A stretch of 64,000 nt of DNA from assembly GCF_030056665.1 (NCBI RefSeq), contig NZ_JASHIG010000007.1; one strand, 5' to 3'. Of the stretch, positions 54,056 through 62,547 are shown in pieces. The notes beneath the pieces were generated by a model that was not told where the DNA came from, searched no databases, and saw nothing but the letters and a program-made list of their open reading frames with translations. Numbering within the stretch: the stretch's first letter is position 1; every line of letters starts with the position of its first letter. Both the position numbers and the translations under genes were made by a program. Source of the stretch: Flectobacillus roseus (GTDB taxonomy: Bacteria; Bacteroidota; Bacteroidia; Cytophagales; Spirosomataceae).

Positions 54056-55018
54056 CTATAATTTGATTTTTTCTCCTTGTTGTGGAAAAATGATATTTAA
54101 TCCTAATGTATTTTGAGCTTTCACCTGTTCAATGATTTTTTGCTCGTTTATAGCTGGGGGTTTCAAATGCGTGATAACAACATTTAGGCCTTTGAGATTT
54201 TCTTTTCCTGCAAGGTCTGCCAAAATATTCATTTCTTTCATAAGCCATTGTGGCGTTAGGTGACCAAACAGCAGATGATTAGGTTGTTCGTTGGGAAAGG
54301 AAACCTCTATGAGGATTCCTTTCAATTGCTTGTTTTTGATCAATGGTGCTACATTTTTCCAAAGATTTTTCAACTTACCTGCTTTTTCTAATTCATCTGG
54401 TCCTGTATCTCCCAAATACAAAACATAAGCATCTTGGTGTTTTATCAAGAAAGCAGTACTCTCAAAAGGTTCGATATGACTTAAAGAAAACGCTTTTACA
54501 GACATATCTGTACCCGAAATACTTTGTTCTGTTTCAAGCGGTAAAGTTGCGTAATGGTATTTTTTCAAGAGAGTACCCACACCTGCATCGCCAAAATTTA
54601 CCCAAGTTTTATCATTGAAATAGTTTTCTTGCATGATGGTCATGCACTTTTGCGTCGCATAAATACTTTTTGCGGTATCGCCAGGGGAGTTGATAATGAG
54701 TCCAGAAACATGGTCGAGGTGTGGGTGAGAAATAAAATAACCTTTAATGTATTTTCTCATCACCTGCGAAGCCGATAAAGTAAATGTTTTTTTCTCTACG
54801 GCTTTTTGTAAACCAGCGTAAACTGTTCCAGCGTCTAAGGCCACAAATTGCTCCGAACCACTTGGTCCGAGCATATAACACGACATATTACTTTCGTCGG
54901 TACCACCTTTTACGCCTAGCGGAATTAGGTCAAAACTTGATTTTTGTCCCCATGTACTCCAACTTACTAAGGTTAGTGTAAGGAGAGAATAGAGTTTGAG
55001 TTTGTTGAATCGAATCAT
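54056..55018 (-). CDS. cpdP: Class II 3',5'-cyclic-nucleotide phosphodiesterase (MBL fold)
   Basis: This 320-residue exported protein has a signal peptide ending STWGQ. The metallo-beta-lactamase core has SHPHLDHVSGLIINSPGD, with metal ligands His98, His100, Asp102 and His103. This wording, HxHLDHxxGLxxNSP, is the signature of class II cyclic-nucleotide phosphodiesterases (CpdP, yeast PDE1). Later ligands are His in SLSHIEPFES, Asp in YLGDTGPDE and His in FGHLTPQWL and ITHLKPP. It should hydrolyse cAMP or cGMP in the periplasm. No adenylate cyclase is nearby. The gene symbol is from family similarity. Confidence 0.9.
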   Translation of the reverse strand: MIRFNKLKLYSLLTLTLVSWSTWGQKSSFDLIPLGVKGGTDESNMSCYMLGPSGSEQFVALDAGTVYAGLQKAVEKKTFTLSASQVMRKYIKGYFISHPHLDHVSGLIINSPGDTAKSIYATQKCMTIMQENYFNDKTWVNFGDAGVGTLLKKYHYATLPLETEQSISGTDMSVKAFSLSHIEPFESTAFLIKHQDAYVLYLGDTGPDELEKAGKLKNLWKNVAPLIKNKQLKGILIEVSFPNEQPNHLLFGHLTPQWLMKEMNILADLAGKENLKGLNVVITHLKPPAINEQKIIEQVKAQNTLGLNIIFPQQGEKIKL

Positions 55019-55361
55019 AATGTTAATATATAAATTGCTACAAGATATAGCTTAGTTAAAACTGTAAAGTTAAGGTATTAAAGCTTAAATGTTGGAAGAA
55101 GAATACATTTAAACAATTTAGCTTATGTGTACTTGAATGTTGGAATACTTTTTGCTAAAAATTGAATTGAAAAGGCTGTTATTTTTTACATAAACTTAAA
55201 AAAGTAACATTTATGGCTTTTTATTTATCATTTAATTTCTATATTTAAAAAAAGAAATTGTTCTTTCGGCATAATCCTTGATAGGTGTTTTTCTGGACAA
55301 ATTGATATTTCAAGAAAGCAGCGACCTAACTATTCTTTATATTGTTTCAACCCATGTACTT
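55019..55361. other. Divergent AT-rich intergenic region
   Basis: This 343-base gap between the divergent phosphodiesterase and glycosyltransferase-like genes holds no supported gene and no exact promoter consensus. Confidence 0.4.
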
Positions 55362-56318
55362 ATGTTTGAAAAAATCCTTAACAAATTTCTGAGCTTGATT
55401 GTCTTACTTCGTCACGGACGAATGACGCCAGATGTTAGATATTATTACCGTCACACATATCGGTGTCAGCTCACGCAGTGGAAGTATGTGTTGCAGGACT
55501 ATGTATTCAGAAAGCCATATAAAGAAATAGAGTTTCAAGGAGAATTTGCCCCTGAACTAGAATTTACAATTCCATTTGCCTATTGGCATTTTAAAAATGG
55601 TACCTTAAAAAGTACCAAAGGTGCTTTGTTTACGAAAGAAATGTATTTCTTTTCTCCGCATCATGAAGAAGTCTTTGATGTGAGAACCAACGAGGGTAAT
55701 TATAATTTTGAACTTCCACGTGTACTCTATAGTCAGGATTATGATATGGCGAAATGGCTTGAAGTACCTTATAAAGAGCACTTTAAGAATGATGTTTACG
55801 TCTATGACAAGCCAATGTTGATGATTGCCAATCGATACAATATGGAATGGGGTGGGGCGCCAATTAGTTTTTATAGTATCGAAGACTTGGACTTTATGAT
55901 TAGTCACCTGAAAAAAGACTATACCATTTTATACAACCGCCCACGCCCTCAGAATATTACCAATGACACCAGCGATATTTACGAACTCAATGACTACGAA
56001 TGGTTGGCAGAAACGCATCCTGAAGTAGTTTTGATGGAGGATTTGTATAAAGAAAATAAAATTAAAGCGAGAAATTACAACCATTTCCAGCTATCTGTGT
56101 ATGCCAATTGTGAGAAGTTTATTTCAATTCATGGAGGCACAGCAGCCTTGGCAAGTTGTTTTAAAGGCTCTAATATAATCTTATCTAAAAAAGGACCAGA
56201 GCATCATTTCGGGTGTTTCAAAACACTTTTTCCTAAACTTTCAGGAGCTACGATTTATCACGCCAAAACTAATGAAGAGGCTAGAAACTTTGTGCTAAAA
56301 CATTACGTAAAATCATAA
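55362..56318 (+). CDS. Glycosyltransferase-like protein (GT61/DUF563-type), tentative
   Basis: This 318-residue cytoplasmic protein starts at the ATG at 55362 (MFEKILNKFLSLIVLLR); a TTG upstream adds a hydrophobic tail without support. Its end has KFISIHGGTAALASCFKGSNIILSKKGPEHHFG, which resembles the sugar-nucleotide-binding end of GT61/DUF563-type glycosyltransferases (usual pattern GxHGAGLxN). The middle (KPMLMIANRYNMEWGGAPIS, ISHLKKDYTILYNRPRP) resembles GT-B nucleotide-binding strands. It lies only 4 bases upstream of a glycan flippase gene, so they form one transcript and probably act together in building a surface glycan. The exact sugar is unknown. Confidence 0.7.
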   Translation: MFEKILNKFLSLIVLLRHGRMTPDVRYYYRHTYRCQLTQWKYVLQDYVFRKPYKEIEFQGEFAPELEFTIPFAYWHFKNGTLKSTKGALFTKEMYFFSPHHEEVFDVRTNEGNYNFELPRVLYSQDYDMAKWLEVPYKEHFKNDVYVYDKPMLMIANRYNMEWGGAPISFYSIEDLDFMISHLKKDYTILYNRPRPQNITNDTSDIYELNDYEWLAETHPEVVLMEDLYKENKIKARNYNHFQLSVYANCEKFISIHGGTAALASCFKGSNIILSKKGPEHHFGCFKTLFPKLSGATIYHAKTNEEARNFVLKHYVKS

Positions 56319-56322
56319 TCGT

Positions 56323-57651
56323 ATGGCAAATAATTATTGGCTAAAATCTGGTTTCTTGAATATTCTCCAAAGTTTGACAAACGTACTTTTTGGCTTTGGA
56401 GGATTTTATATGTTGGTACGTGTTTTGGATAAAAACCAGTTTGGCGCTTGGACACTCTTTATGACTACCACTTCTATTTTAGAGGTAATTCGTAATGGTT
56501 TGATAGGGAATGCACTAGTGAAATTTTTGTCGGGTGCGAAACCCGAAGAGAAAACCCCAATTATTACGGCTTCGGTCACAATTAGTGCTTCATTATCAGT
56601 GTTTTGTGTATTGCTGAATCTAATTTTTTCACATTTTCTCAGTGTAATGTGGCATACGCCTGAGTTGGAGCCGATGTTTTATGTGCATAATATCACGTTT
56701 TTACTCTCAGGAGTTTTAGCCATATTCAATAGCGTCGAGCAAGCGCATTTAGCCTTCAATGGCGTATTCATTACCACCTTTGTACGTCAGGCTGTACTAT
56801 TTTTATTTATTCTGGTTTGCTTCGTTACTAAGTTTACCATACCATTAGCGTACCTAGTGTATATTCAAATTGTGGCGGTTGTAATTGCGACCTTAATCGG
56901 ATATAGCTATGCCAGAAAACATTTGACATTGGATCGACAGTTACACAAAGAATGGATTAGTAAATTATTTCATTTCGGGAAATATACCTTTGGTACATCG
57001 GTAAGCTCTATTCTGTCTGGAACGATTGATCAAATGATGCTTGGTGCTATGCTTTCTCCTGTAGCCTCAGGTGCGTTTAATGTGGCAGTACGAATTACAA
57101 ATCTTATCGAGATACCAACCAATTCTATCGCTACCATTGTATTTCCACAAAGTGCCAAGCGTGCGCAGGAGGGTATCGATGGTGTTCGCTATTTGTATGA
57201 AAAATCGGTAGGAACAATCTTAGCATTGGTGATTCCAGCGATTATTTTTCTGTATCTATTTTCAGATTTGATTGTCAATATTATAGCTGGAGGAAAGTAC
57301 GATGACTCGATTCCTTTATTGAAAATCACGTTATTGTATTGCATTTTTGTACCTTTTGGTCGTCAATTTGGTATTGTAATCGACTCTATCGGAAAAACAA
57401 AACTGACCTTTTTTGTGGTAGTTTTTTCAGCTTGTTTGAATATTGCGATGAACTATTTTTTGATCAGTTCGCAAGGGGTGATGGGAGCAGCGAGGGCAAC
57501 TTTAGTGTCGAGTATCATAGGTTTTATCATCGGACAAGTAATTTTGTATAAAGAACTAAAAGTAAATGTGCTTCATCCGTTTATTTATGCTTTTAGATTT
57601 TACCCAGAATTTTATCATCAATATATCAAGCCTCGTTTAAAAAAGGCTTGA
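56323..57651 (+). CDS. Polysaccharide flippase (Wzx/MOP family)
   Basis: This 442-residue protein has about twelve hydrophobic segments and the MOP-superfamily layout. The N-terminal ILQSLTNVLFGFGGFYMLVRVLDKNQFGAWTLF is the usual first helix pair, followed by FGKYTFGTSVSSILSGTIDQMMLGAM, where the mid-protein Asp is typical, and GRQFGIVIDSIGKTKLTFFVVV. Such flippases move lipid-linked sugar units across the inner membrane. It starts 4 bases after the glycosyltransferase-like gene. The REP-like repeat array begins about 45 bases after its stop and may act as its terminator. Confidence 0.93.
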   Translation: MANNYWLKSGFLNILQSLTNVLFGFGGFYMLVRVLDKNQFGAWTLFMTTTSILEVIRNGLIGNALVKFLSGAKPEEKTPIITASVTISASLSVFCVLLNLIFSHFLSVMWHTPELEPMFYVHNITFLLSGVLAIFNSVEQAHLAFNGVFITTFVRQAVLFLFILVCFVTKFTIPLAYLVYIQIVAVVIATLIGYSYARKHLTLDRQLHKEWISKLFHFGKYTFGTSVSSILSGTIDQMMLGAMLSPVASGAFNVAVRITNLIEIPTNSIATIVFPQSAKRAQEGIDGVRYLYEKSVGTILALVIPAIIFLYLFSDLIVNIIAGGKYDDSIPLLKITLLYCIFVPFGRQFGIVIDSIGKTKLTFFVVVFSACLNIAMNYFLISSQGVMGAARATLVSSIIGFIIGQVILYKELKVNVLHPFIYAFRFYPEFYHQYIKPRLKKA

Positions 57652-57696
57652 TTTGAAGTCTTTTGGATGAAAAAGTATTGAAGAATGTAGAAGAGA

Positions 57697-57967
57697 TAAC
57701 TGGTTCAAGACTTAGTCTTGGACCTTTTTTATCAGTTTTAAAACTGAAGCAAGAGTGAGTCCGAGACAAAGTCTCGAACTAGGGATAACTGGTTCAAGAC
57801 TTTGTCTTGGATCTATTTTTTTAAACAGTTTTAAAACTGAAGCAAGAGTGAGTCCGAGACAAAGTCTCGAACTATATATTACTGGTTCAAGACTTTGTCT
57901 TGGACCTATTTTTTTATCAGTTTTAAAACTGAAGCAAGAATTAGTTCGAGACAAAGTCTCGAACTAG
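57697..57967. repeat. BIME-like repeat array upstream of the RAYT gene (3 units)
   Basis: Three tandem units start at 57699, 57788 and 57881 (period 89-93). Each unit has hairpin 1 (GGTTCAAGAC, 3-base loop, GTCTTGGACC), a T-rich spacer, the perfect palindrome CAGTTTTAAAACTG, then hairpin 2 (CCGAGAC, AAA loop, GTCTCGAAC). Hairpin 2 is hairpin 1 in reverse orientation, so each unit is a REP pair. All three copies have the loop AAA in hairpin 2. The last copy has a perfect hairpin 2 (AGTTCGAGAC / GTCTCGAACT). The two open frames here are repeat artefacts. Confidence 0.92.
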
Positions 57968-58052
57968 GCTTCCATAAAGATTTTACCTGTTTAGTTACAT
58001 TTTCTTCAAGAGTAGTCTCAATATTATTTTACAACTATTAAAAACTTGAAGA

Positions 58053-58604
58053 ATGAGTAGAAAATACACCTTTAAAGACACAGAGCATTTGTATTTCGTA
58101 ACCATGACCACAGTATTTTGGGTTGATGTTTTTACACGAAATGAATATAAAGATATTGTGCTCGGAAGTATTAGGTATTGCTCAAAAGAGAAAGAATTGG
58201 ATGTATATGGTTGGGTGATTATGACAAACCATGTTCACATGATTGTCGGAACAAGAGGAAGACCTTTATCATATATTATGAGAGATTTAAAGAAATTTAC
58301 CTCCATAAAAATAATAGAAAAGATAAAGGAGAATGATAAAGAAAGCCGTGCTCAATGGATGTTAAGGATTTTTGAATGGGCAGGAAAAAAAAATACCAAT
58401 AATTATAATTATCAATTTTGGCAACAACATTCACACCCAATACAACTAGATTCTGACTGGAAAGCTCGTCAAAAATTAGAGTATATTCATCAAAACCCTG
58501 TAAGAGCTGGATTTGTTGCTAGTCCAGAAGAGTGGCTTTATAGTAGTGCTATTGACTATTATACTAAAAGGAAAGGTCTTTTGGAAATAAAATATCTATT
58601 CTAA
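58053..58604 (+). CDS. REP-associated tyrosine transposase (RAYT, Y1 family)
   Basis: This 183-residue protein is a single-domain Y1 transposase of the IS200-like/TnpA_REP type. The HUH motif is TNHVHMIVG (His60 and His62). The candidate catalytic Tyr144 is in LEYIHQNPVRAGFV, the RAYT-type signature. Further family words are GWVIMTNHVHMI, LKKFTSIKII, FWQQHSHPIQL and YSSAIDYYTKRKG. RAYTs are single-copy proteins tied to REP palindromes, which they are known to cut and join as single strands. It is flanked on both sides by REP-pair arrays within 90 bases and has no terminal inverted repeats of an insertion sequence. All catalytic residues are intact, so it is probably active. Confidence 0.93.
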   Translation: MSRKYTFKDTEHLYFVTMTTVFWVDVFTRNEYKDIVLGSIRYCSKEKELDVYGWVIMTNHVHMIVGTRGRPLSYIMRDLKKFTSIKIIEKIKENDKESRAQWMLRIFEWAGKKNTNNYNYQFWQQHSHPIQLDSDWKARQKLEYIHQNPVRAGFVASPEEWLYSSAIDYYTKRKGLLEIKYLF

Positions 58605-58608
58605 ACTT

Positions 58609-58923
58609 CTCTGGTTCATGACTGGTTCAAGACTTAGTCTTGAACCTATTTTTTTTAAACAGTTTTAAAACTGAAGTAAGAGTGAGTCCGAGACACAGTC
58701 TCGAACTAGAGATAACTGGTTCAAGACTTAGTCTTGGACCTATTTTTTAACAGTTTTAAAACTGAAGCAAGAGTGAGTCCGAGACACAGTCTCGAACTAG
58801 AGATAACTGGCTCAAGACTTAGTCTTGGACCTATTTTTTTAACAGTTTTAAAACTGAAGCAAGAGTGAGTCCGAGACACAGTCTCGAACTAGAGATAACT
58901 GATTCAAGACTTTGTCTTGGATC
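58609..58923. repeat. BIME-like repeat array downstream of the RAYT gene (3.5 units)
   Basis: Units start at 58621, 58715 and 58806 (period 91-94), and a half unit with only hairpin 1 is at 58898-58922. A short CTGGTTCATG at 58611-58620 precedes them. The layout matches the upstream array, but hairpin 2 always has the loop ACA instead of AAA. The third copy has GGCTCAAGAC in place of GGTTCAAGAC. The remaining gap to 59055 (58924-59055) shows no gene. Confidence 0.92.
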
Positions 58924-59055
58924 AGGAAATCGACAATCATCAGGATGATACATGATGGAGTGTAGATTTTTACAAGTTATATTTGACAATTTAGGCTTTC
59001 TATGATTTTTTATCTTAATCAGCCATTTTTGATTGTTTAACTTACCATTTTAACC

Positions 59056-61962
59056 GTGAAAAAAAAACTCAAAAATCTATTCATAGCATCATTTGTCCTG
59101 ATAAGTTTCGCTTCTATAGGACAATCAAAAAAACTTAATTTACAAGGAACATGGCGATTTGCGATCGACTCCTTGGATAAGGGTATTCAAGAAAAATGGT
59201 TTTCTCAAAAACTAAAAGATAAGGTAAATTTACCAGGCTCAATGCTTGAAAATGGTAAAGGGAATGCCGTAACACTTCAGACCCAATGGACAGGGAGTAT
59301 TTATGATAGCTCATGGTATTTTAATCCTCGCATGGCAAAGTATCGCCAAGGTCCTCGCCCAAAATTCCCCTTTTGGCTTACTCCTAAAAAACATTACGTA
59401 GGCGGTGCATGGTACCAAAGAGATATTACTATTCCGTCTGACTGGAGAAATCAACGTATTTGGCTAAATCTTGAACGTCCACATTACGAAACGCGCGTGT
59501 GGATTGATAATCAGGAAATTGGGTTGCAAAATTCTCTTTGTGTAGCCCATGTTTATGATTTAACAGGCAAACTCAGTACTGGCAAGCATACGATAACAGT
59601 TCGTGTTGACAATAAGACAAAAGAAATCAACGTTGGAAAGGATTCTCACAGTATTACAGATCACACGCAAGGAAACTGGAATGGTATTGTTGGCAAAATG
59701 GAATTGGGTACCGAAGGACAGGTGTGGCTTTCAGATGTGCAGGTATACCCGAATGTGAAGGAAAAACTTGCTAAAATAGTCATTCAACTAGAAAATAATC
59801 TGCCAGCTACAGTTTCAGGAAAAATTAACCTTTTTGCTAAAAGTTTTAATGCCACTAAACAACATTCAGCCACACCGCTTGCTGTAGATTTTAAGGCAGA
59901 GAAAGGTAGTAATACCTTAACTTACACATTACCAATGGGTGACAATTTTCTGACTTGGGATGAATATGTACCTGCTTTGTATAAGTTAAGTATGCAAGTT
60001 TCTACGAAGGAAGGTGTACAATCGGTAAGAGATGTTCAGTTTGGCATGAGAGATTTTGCCATTAATGGAACTCGTTTCGAAATAAATGGACGACCAATAT
60101 TTTTGAGAGGAACGGTTGAAAATTGCCAGTTTCCTTTGACTGGATATGCACCAATGGATGTGGCATCTTGGGAGAAAGTCTTTAGAAAAGCTAAATCCTA
60201 TGGACTAAATCACTTCCGTTTTCATTCGTATTGCCCTCCTGAAGCTGCCTTTATTGCTGCCGATTTAGTGGGTATTTATCTGCAACCTGAAGGGCCAAGC
60301 TGGGCAAATCACGGTTCGTCTTTGGGCGATGGTCACCCGATTGACCAATACATCATGGACGAAACCAACCGAATGGCGAAAGCTTATGGTAATTATGCAT
60401 CCTTCTGTATGTTAGCTTACGGCAATGAACCAAGAGGAGGAAAACAGGTAGATTATTTGACAAAGTTCATTAAATACTGGCAAGCGAAGGACCCTCGTCG
60501 TAAATATACAGGTGCTTCGGTAGCTATGAGTTGGCCATTAGTTCCTGCTAACGAATATATGATTAAGTCGGGACCACGCGGTTTGCCTTGGGACAAACTT
60601 CCATCAAGCAGTGCTGATTTTGGAGATAAGGTCAAAAACTTTACAGTCCCTTACGTTACTCACGAGTTAGGTCAATGGTGTGTATTCCCTAATTTTGATG
60701 AAATCAAAAAGTACAAAGGACTTTATGAGGCTCGTAACTATGAACTTTTCCAAGAAGATTTGAAGGATAGAGGAATGGCAGATAGGGGCAAAGATTTCTT
60801 TATGGCTTCTGGAAAACTACAAGCCATTAGTTACAAGCACGAAATGGAAATGGCATTTAGAACGCCACTTTCGGCAGGATTTCAGATGTTAGGTCTCAAC
60901 GATTATTCAGGACAAGGAACTGCTTTGGTCGGTTTACTTGATAGTTTTTGGGAGGAAAAAGGATATATAGATGCCAAAGAATTCCGTCAATTTTGTGACT
61001 CAACAGTTATTTTAACTCGTTTCCCAAAATTTGTTTTTCAGCAAAATGAAAGTATTCAAATACCAGTAGAACTCTTTCATTTCGGACAAAAAGCTTTGCC
61101 AAAAGCAGTAATTGCATGGCAAATTGTTAACTCAGAAGGAAAAACTGTGCAAGCTGGCGAGTTTCAGTCCGCAGATTATGCGATTGGGAATAACCTGTCA
61201 GTTGGAAAAATTACGTTTAATCCTCAGCAAATTAATCAAGCCCAAAAACTATTACTTAAAGCGTCTATCAAAGGTTCTTCAATTCAGAACGAGTGGGCGT
61301 TTTGGGTATATCCAAAAACTTTGCCAGCTATAAAATCAGAGGAAGTTTATTCGTGTAATAGTTTAGATGAAAAAGCTTTACAAATCTTGGAAAAAGGAGG
61401 AAAGGTCTTTTTACAGGCTGCTGGGAAAATTGAAAGGGGGAAAGAAGTCGTTAATTATCTACAACCTGTTTTTTGGAATACCTCATGGTTCAAAATGCGT
61501 CCTCCACATACTTTGGGTTTTGTCTGTGATCCCAAACATCCAGCCTTCCAATCATTTCCTACAGATTTTCACGCCAACGTGCAGTGGTGGGAATTAGTCA
61601 ATAAAACACAGGTGATGCTGTTAGATGAATTTCCAAAAGGATTCAAGCCTGTAGTTCAACCCATAGATACTTGGTTTTTGAATAGACCTTTGGGTTTGAT
61701 TGTGGAGGCAAAAGTGGGCAAAGGAAAGCTATTGATTTGTAGCGCAGACCTTAGTTCGAATTTAGATACAAGACCCGTAGCTCGCCAATTAGCTTATAGC
61801 TTGCAGCAGTATATGGCCTCTTCAGCGTTTAATCCACAGACATCGGTAGATTTACAGGTAGTGAAAAATCTCTTTGACAAGTCCTACAATCCTAATTTTA
61901 ATACTTACACCAAAGACGCACCAGATGAGTTGAAAGTGAAAAAGAATGGAATGAATCCTTAG
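59056..61962 (+). CDS. Glycoside hydrolase family 2 protein
   Basis: This 968-residue exported enzyme starts at a GTG (59056) with a signal peptide ending ASIGQ. A sugar-binding jelly-roll comes first (about 25-220, GGAWYQRDITIPSDW, VWIDNQEIG), then an immunoglobulin-like domain (about 220-345) and a TIM barrel (about 345-650). The GH2 acid/base is Glu458 in YGNEPRGG, and the nucleophile is Glu537 in THELGQW. Further domains of unknown role fill 700-968. Activities of the family include beta-galactosidase, beta-glucuronidase and alpha-arabinopyranosidase. Its position before a second SusC gene suggests pectin or galactan side-chain use, by inference. A terminator follows at 61987. Confidence 0.93.
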   Translation: MKKKLKNLFIASFVLISFASIGQSKKLNLQGTWRFAIDSLDKGIQEKWFSQKLKDKVNLPGSMLENGKGNAVTLQTQWTGSIYDSSWYFNPRMAKYRQGPRPKFPFWLTPKKHYVGGAWYQRDITIPSDWRNQRIWLNLERPHYETRVWIDNQEIGLQNSLCVAHVYDLTGKLSTGKHTITVRVDNKTKEINVGKDSHSITDHTQGNWNGIVGKMELGTEGQVWLSDVQVYPNVKEKLAKIVIQLENNLPATVSGKINLFAKSFNATKQHSATPLAVDFKAEKGSNTLTYTLPMGDNFLTWDEYVPALYKLSMQVSTKEGVQSVRDVQFGMRDFAINGTRFEINGRPIFLRGTVENCQFPLTGYAPMDVASWEKVFRKAKSYGLNHFRFHSYCPPEAAFIAADLVGIYLQPEGPSWANHGSSLGDGHPIDQYIMDETNRMAKAYGNYASFCMLAYGNEPRGGKQVDYLTKFIKYWQAKDPRRKYTGASVAMSWPLVPANEYMIKSGPRGLPWDKLPSSSADFGDKVKNFTVPYVTHELGQWCVFPNFDEIKKYKGLYEARNYELFQEDLKDRGMADRGKDFFMASGKLQAISYKHEMEMAFRTPLSAGFQMLGLNDYSGQGTALVGLLDSFWEEKGYIDAKEFRQFCDSTVILTRFPKFVFQQNESIQIPVELFHFGQKALPKAVIAWQIVNSEGKTVQAGEFQSADYAIGNNLSVGKITFNPQQINQAQKLLLKASIKGSSIQNEWAFWVYPKTLPAIKSEEVYSCNSLDEKALQILEKGGKVFLQAAGKIERGKEVVNYLQPVFWNTSWFKMRPPHTLGFVCDPKHPAFQSFPTDFHANVQWWELVNKTQVMLLDEFPKGFKPVVQPIDTWFLNRPLGLIVEAKVGKGKLLICSADLSSNLDTRPVARQLAYSLQQYMASSAFNPQTSVDLQVVKNLFDKSYNPNFNTYTKDAPDELKVKKNGMNP

Positions 61963-62547
61963 GATTAGCGATATATCAAAGTTCTTATTCCTCCAAGTAT
62001 ACGGCTTCTGTTGTATTCTTGGAGGAATTTTTTTGAGGTAAGCATTAAAAGCTAAAAAAAATCACCAATAAGCCCATGAAGGTAGTATTTAGTATTGTGT
62101 AACTATCTGAAAATGAGTTTTTAAGATAAGGGTTTGAGATGTTTTTAAAAATTATTAATAAAATATTTTAAAAACACATTTAATCTTTTACTTCCTCATT
62201 TAACCTAAATTGCAACTGATTTTATCCTGAAAATTCTACTTTGAAGATATTTTGTTGGAATTATCTTGCTTTTGGTGAGTATTTTTCCTGTGAAACTTAT
62301 TATTAAAATAATTTACAATAAATTAATATTTAATAATTTATTTTATTAATTTGGTTGCGAAATCTAACTAAGCCTTTCAATACTAATAGCCAAAAAGATT
62401 TCAAAACCGCATCAACTTACCATATTTAAACCATGAAAAACAATGAAAGGAGGGAAGCTTTTTCTCCGTAACACTCTAAAACTATTTATTTCAAATTCGC
62501 TCAATCAGAGCTCCAATTTTCAATTTTCATCATTTTAATTCCTAACA
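61963..62547. other. Long AT-rich region upstream of the second susC
   Basis: Apart from the terminator at 61987-62034, this 585-base region holds no supported gene. It is very AT-rich and probably contains the promoter and a long leader of the SusC gene. TTAATTTGG near 62347-62355 is only a near-match to TAnnTTTG. Confidence 0.45.
61987..62034 (+). terminator. Intrinsic terminator after the GH2 gene
   Basis: ATTCCTCCAAG at 61987-61997 pairs with CTTGGAGGAAT at 62018-62028, followed by a run of Ts. Confidence 0.88.

Noticed and set aside
57712..57967. Two overlapping open frames (80 and 70 codons) on opposite strands over the upstream REP array
   Set aside because: Their translations are repeats of the REP units and have no signal or domain.
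58053..58604. RAYT gene as part of an ordinary insertion sequence
   Set aside because: No terminal inverted repeats, target duplications or DDE motif; the protein has the HVH and YIHQNP signatures of a Y1 RAYT.
57697..58923. Repeat arrays that could look like a CRISPR or a tandem minisatellite
   Set aside because: The ~90-bp units have no unique spacers, hold internal palindromes and flank a RAYT gene, so they are REP pairs.
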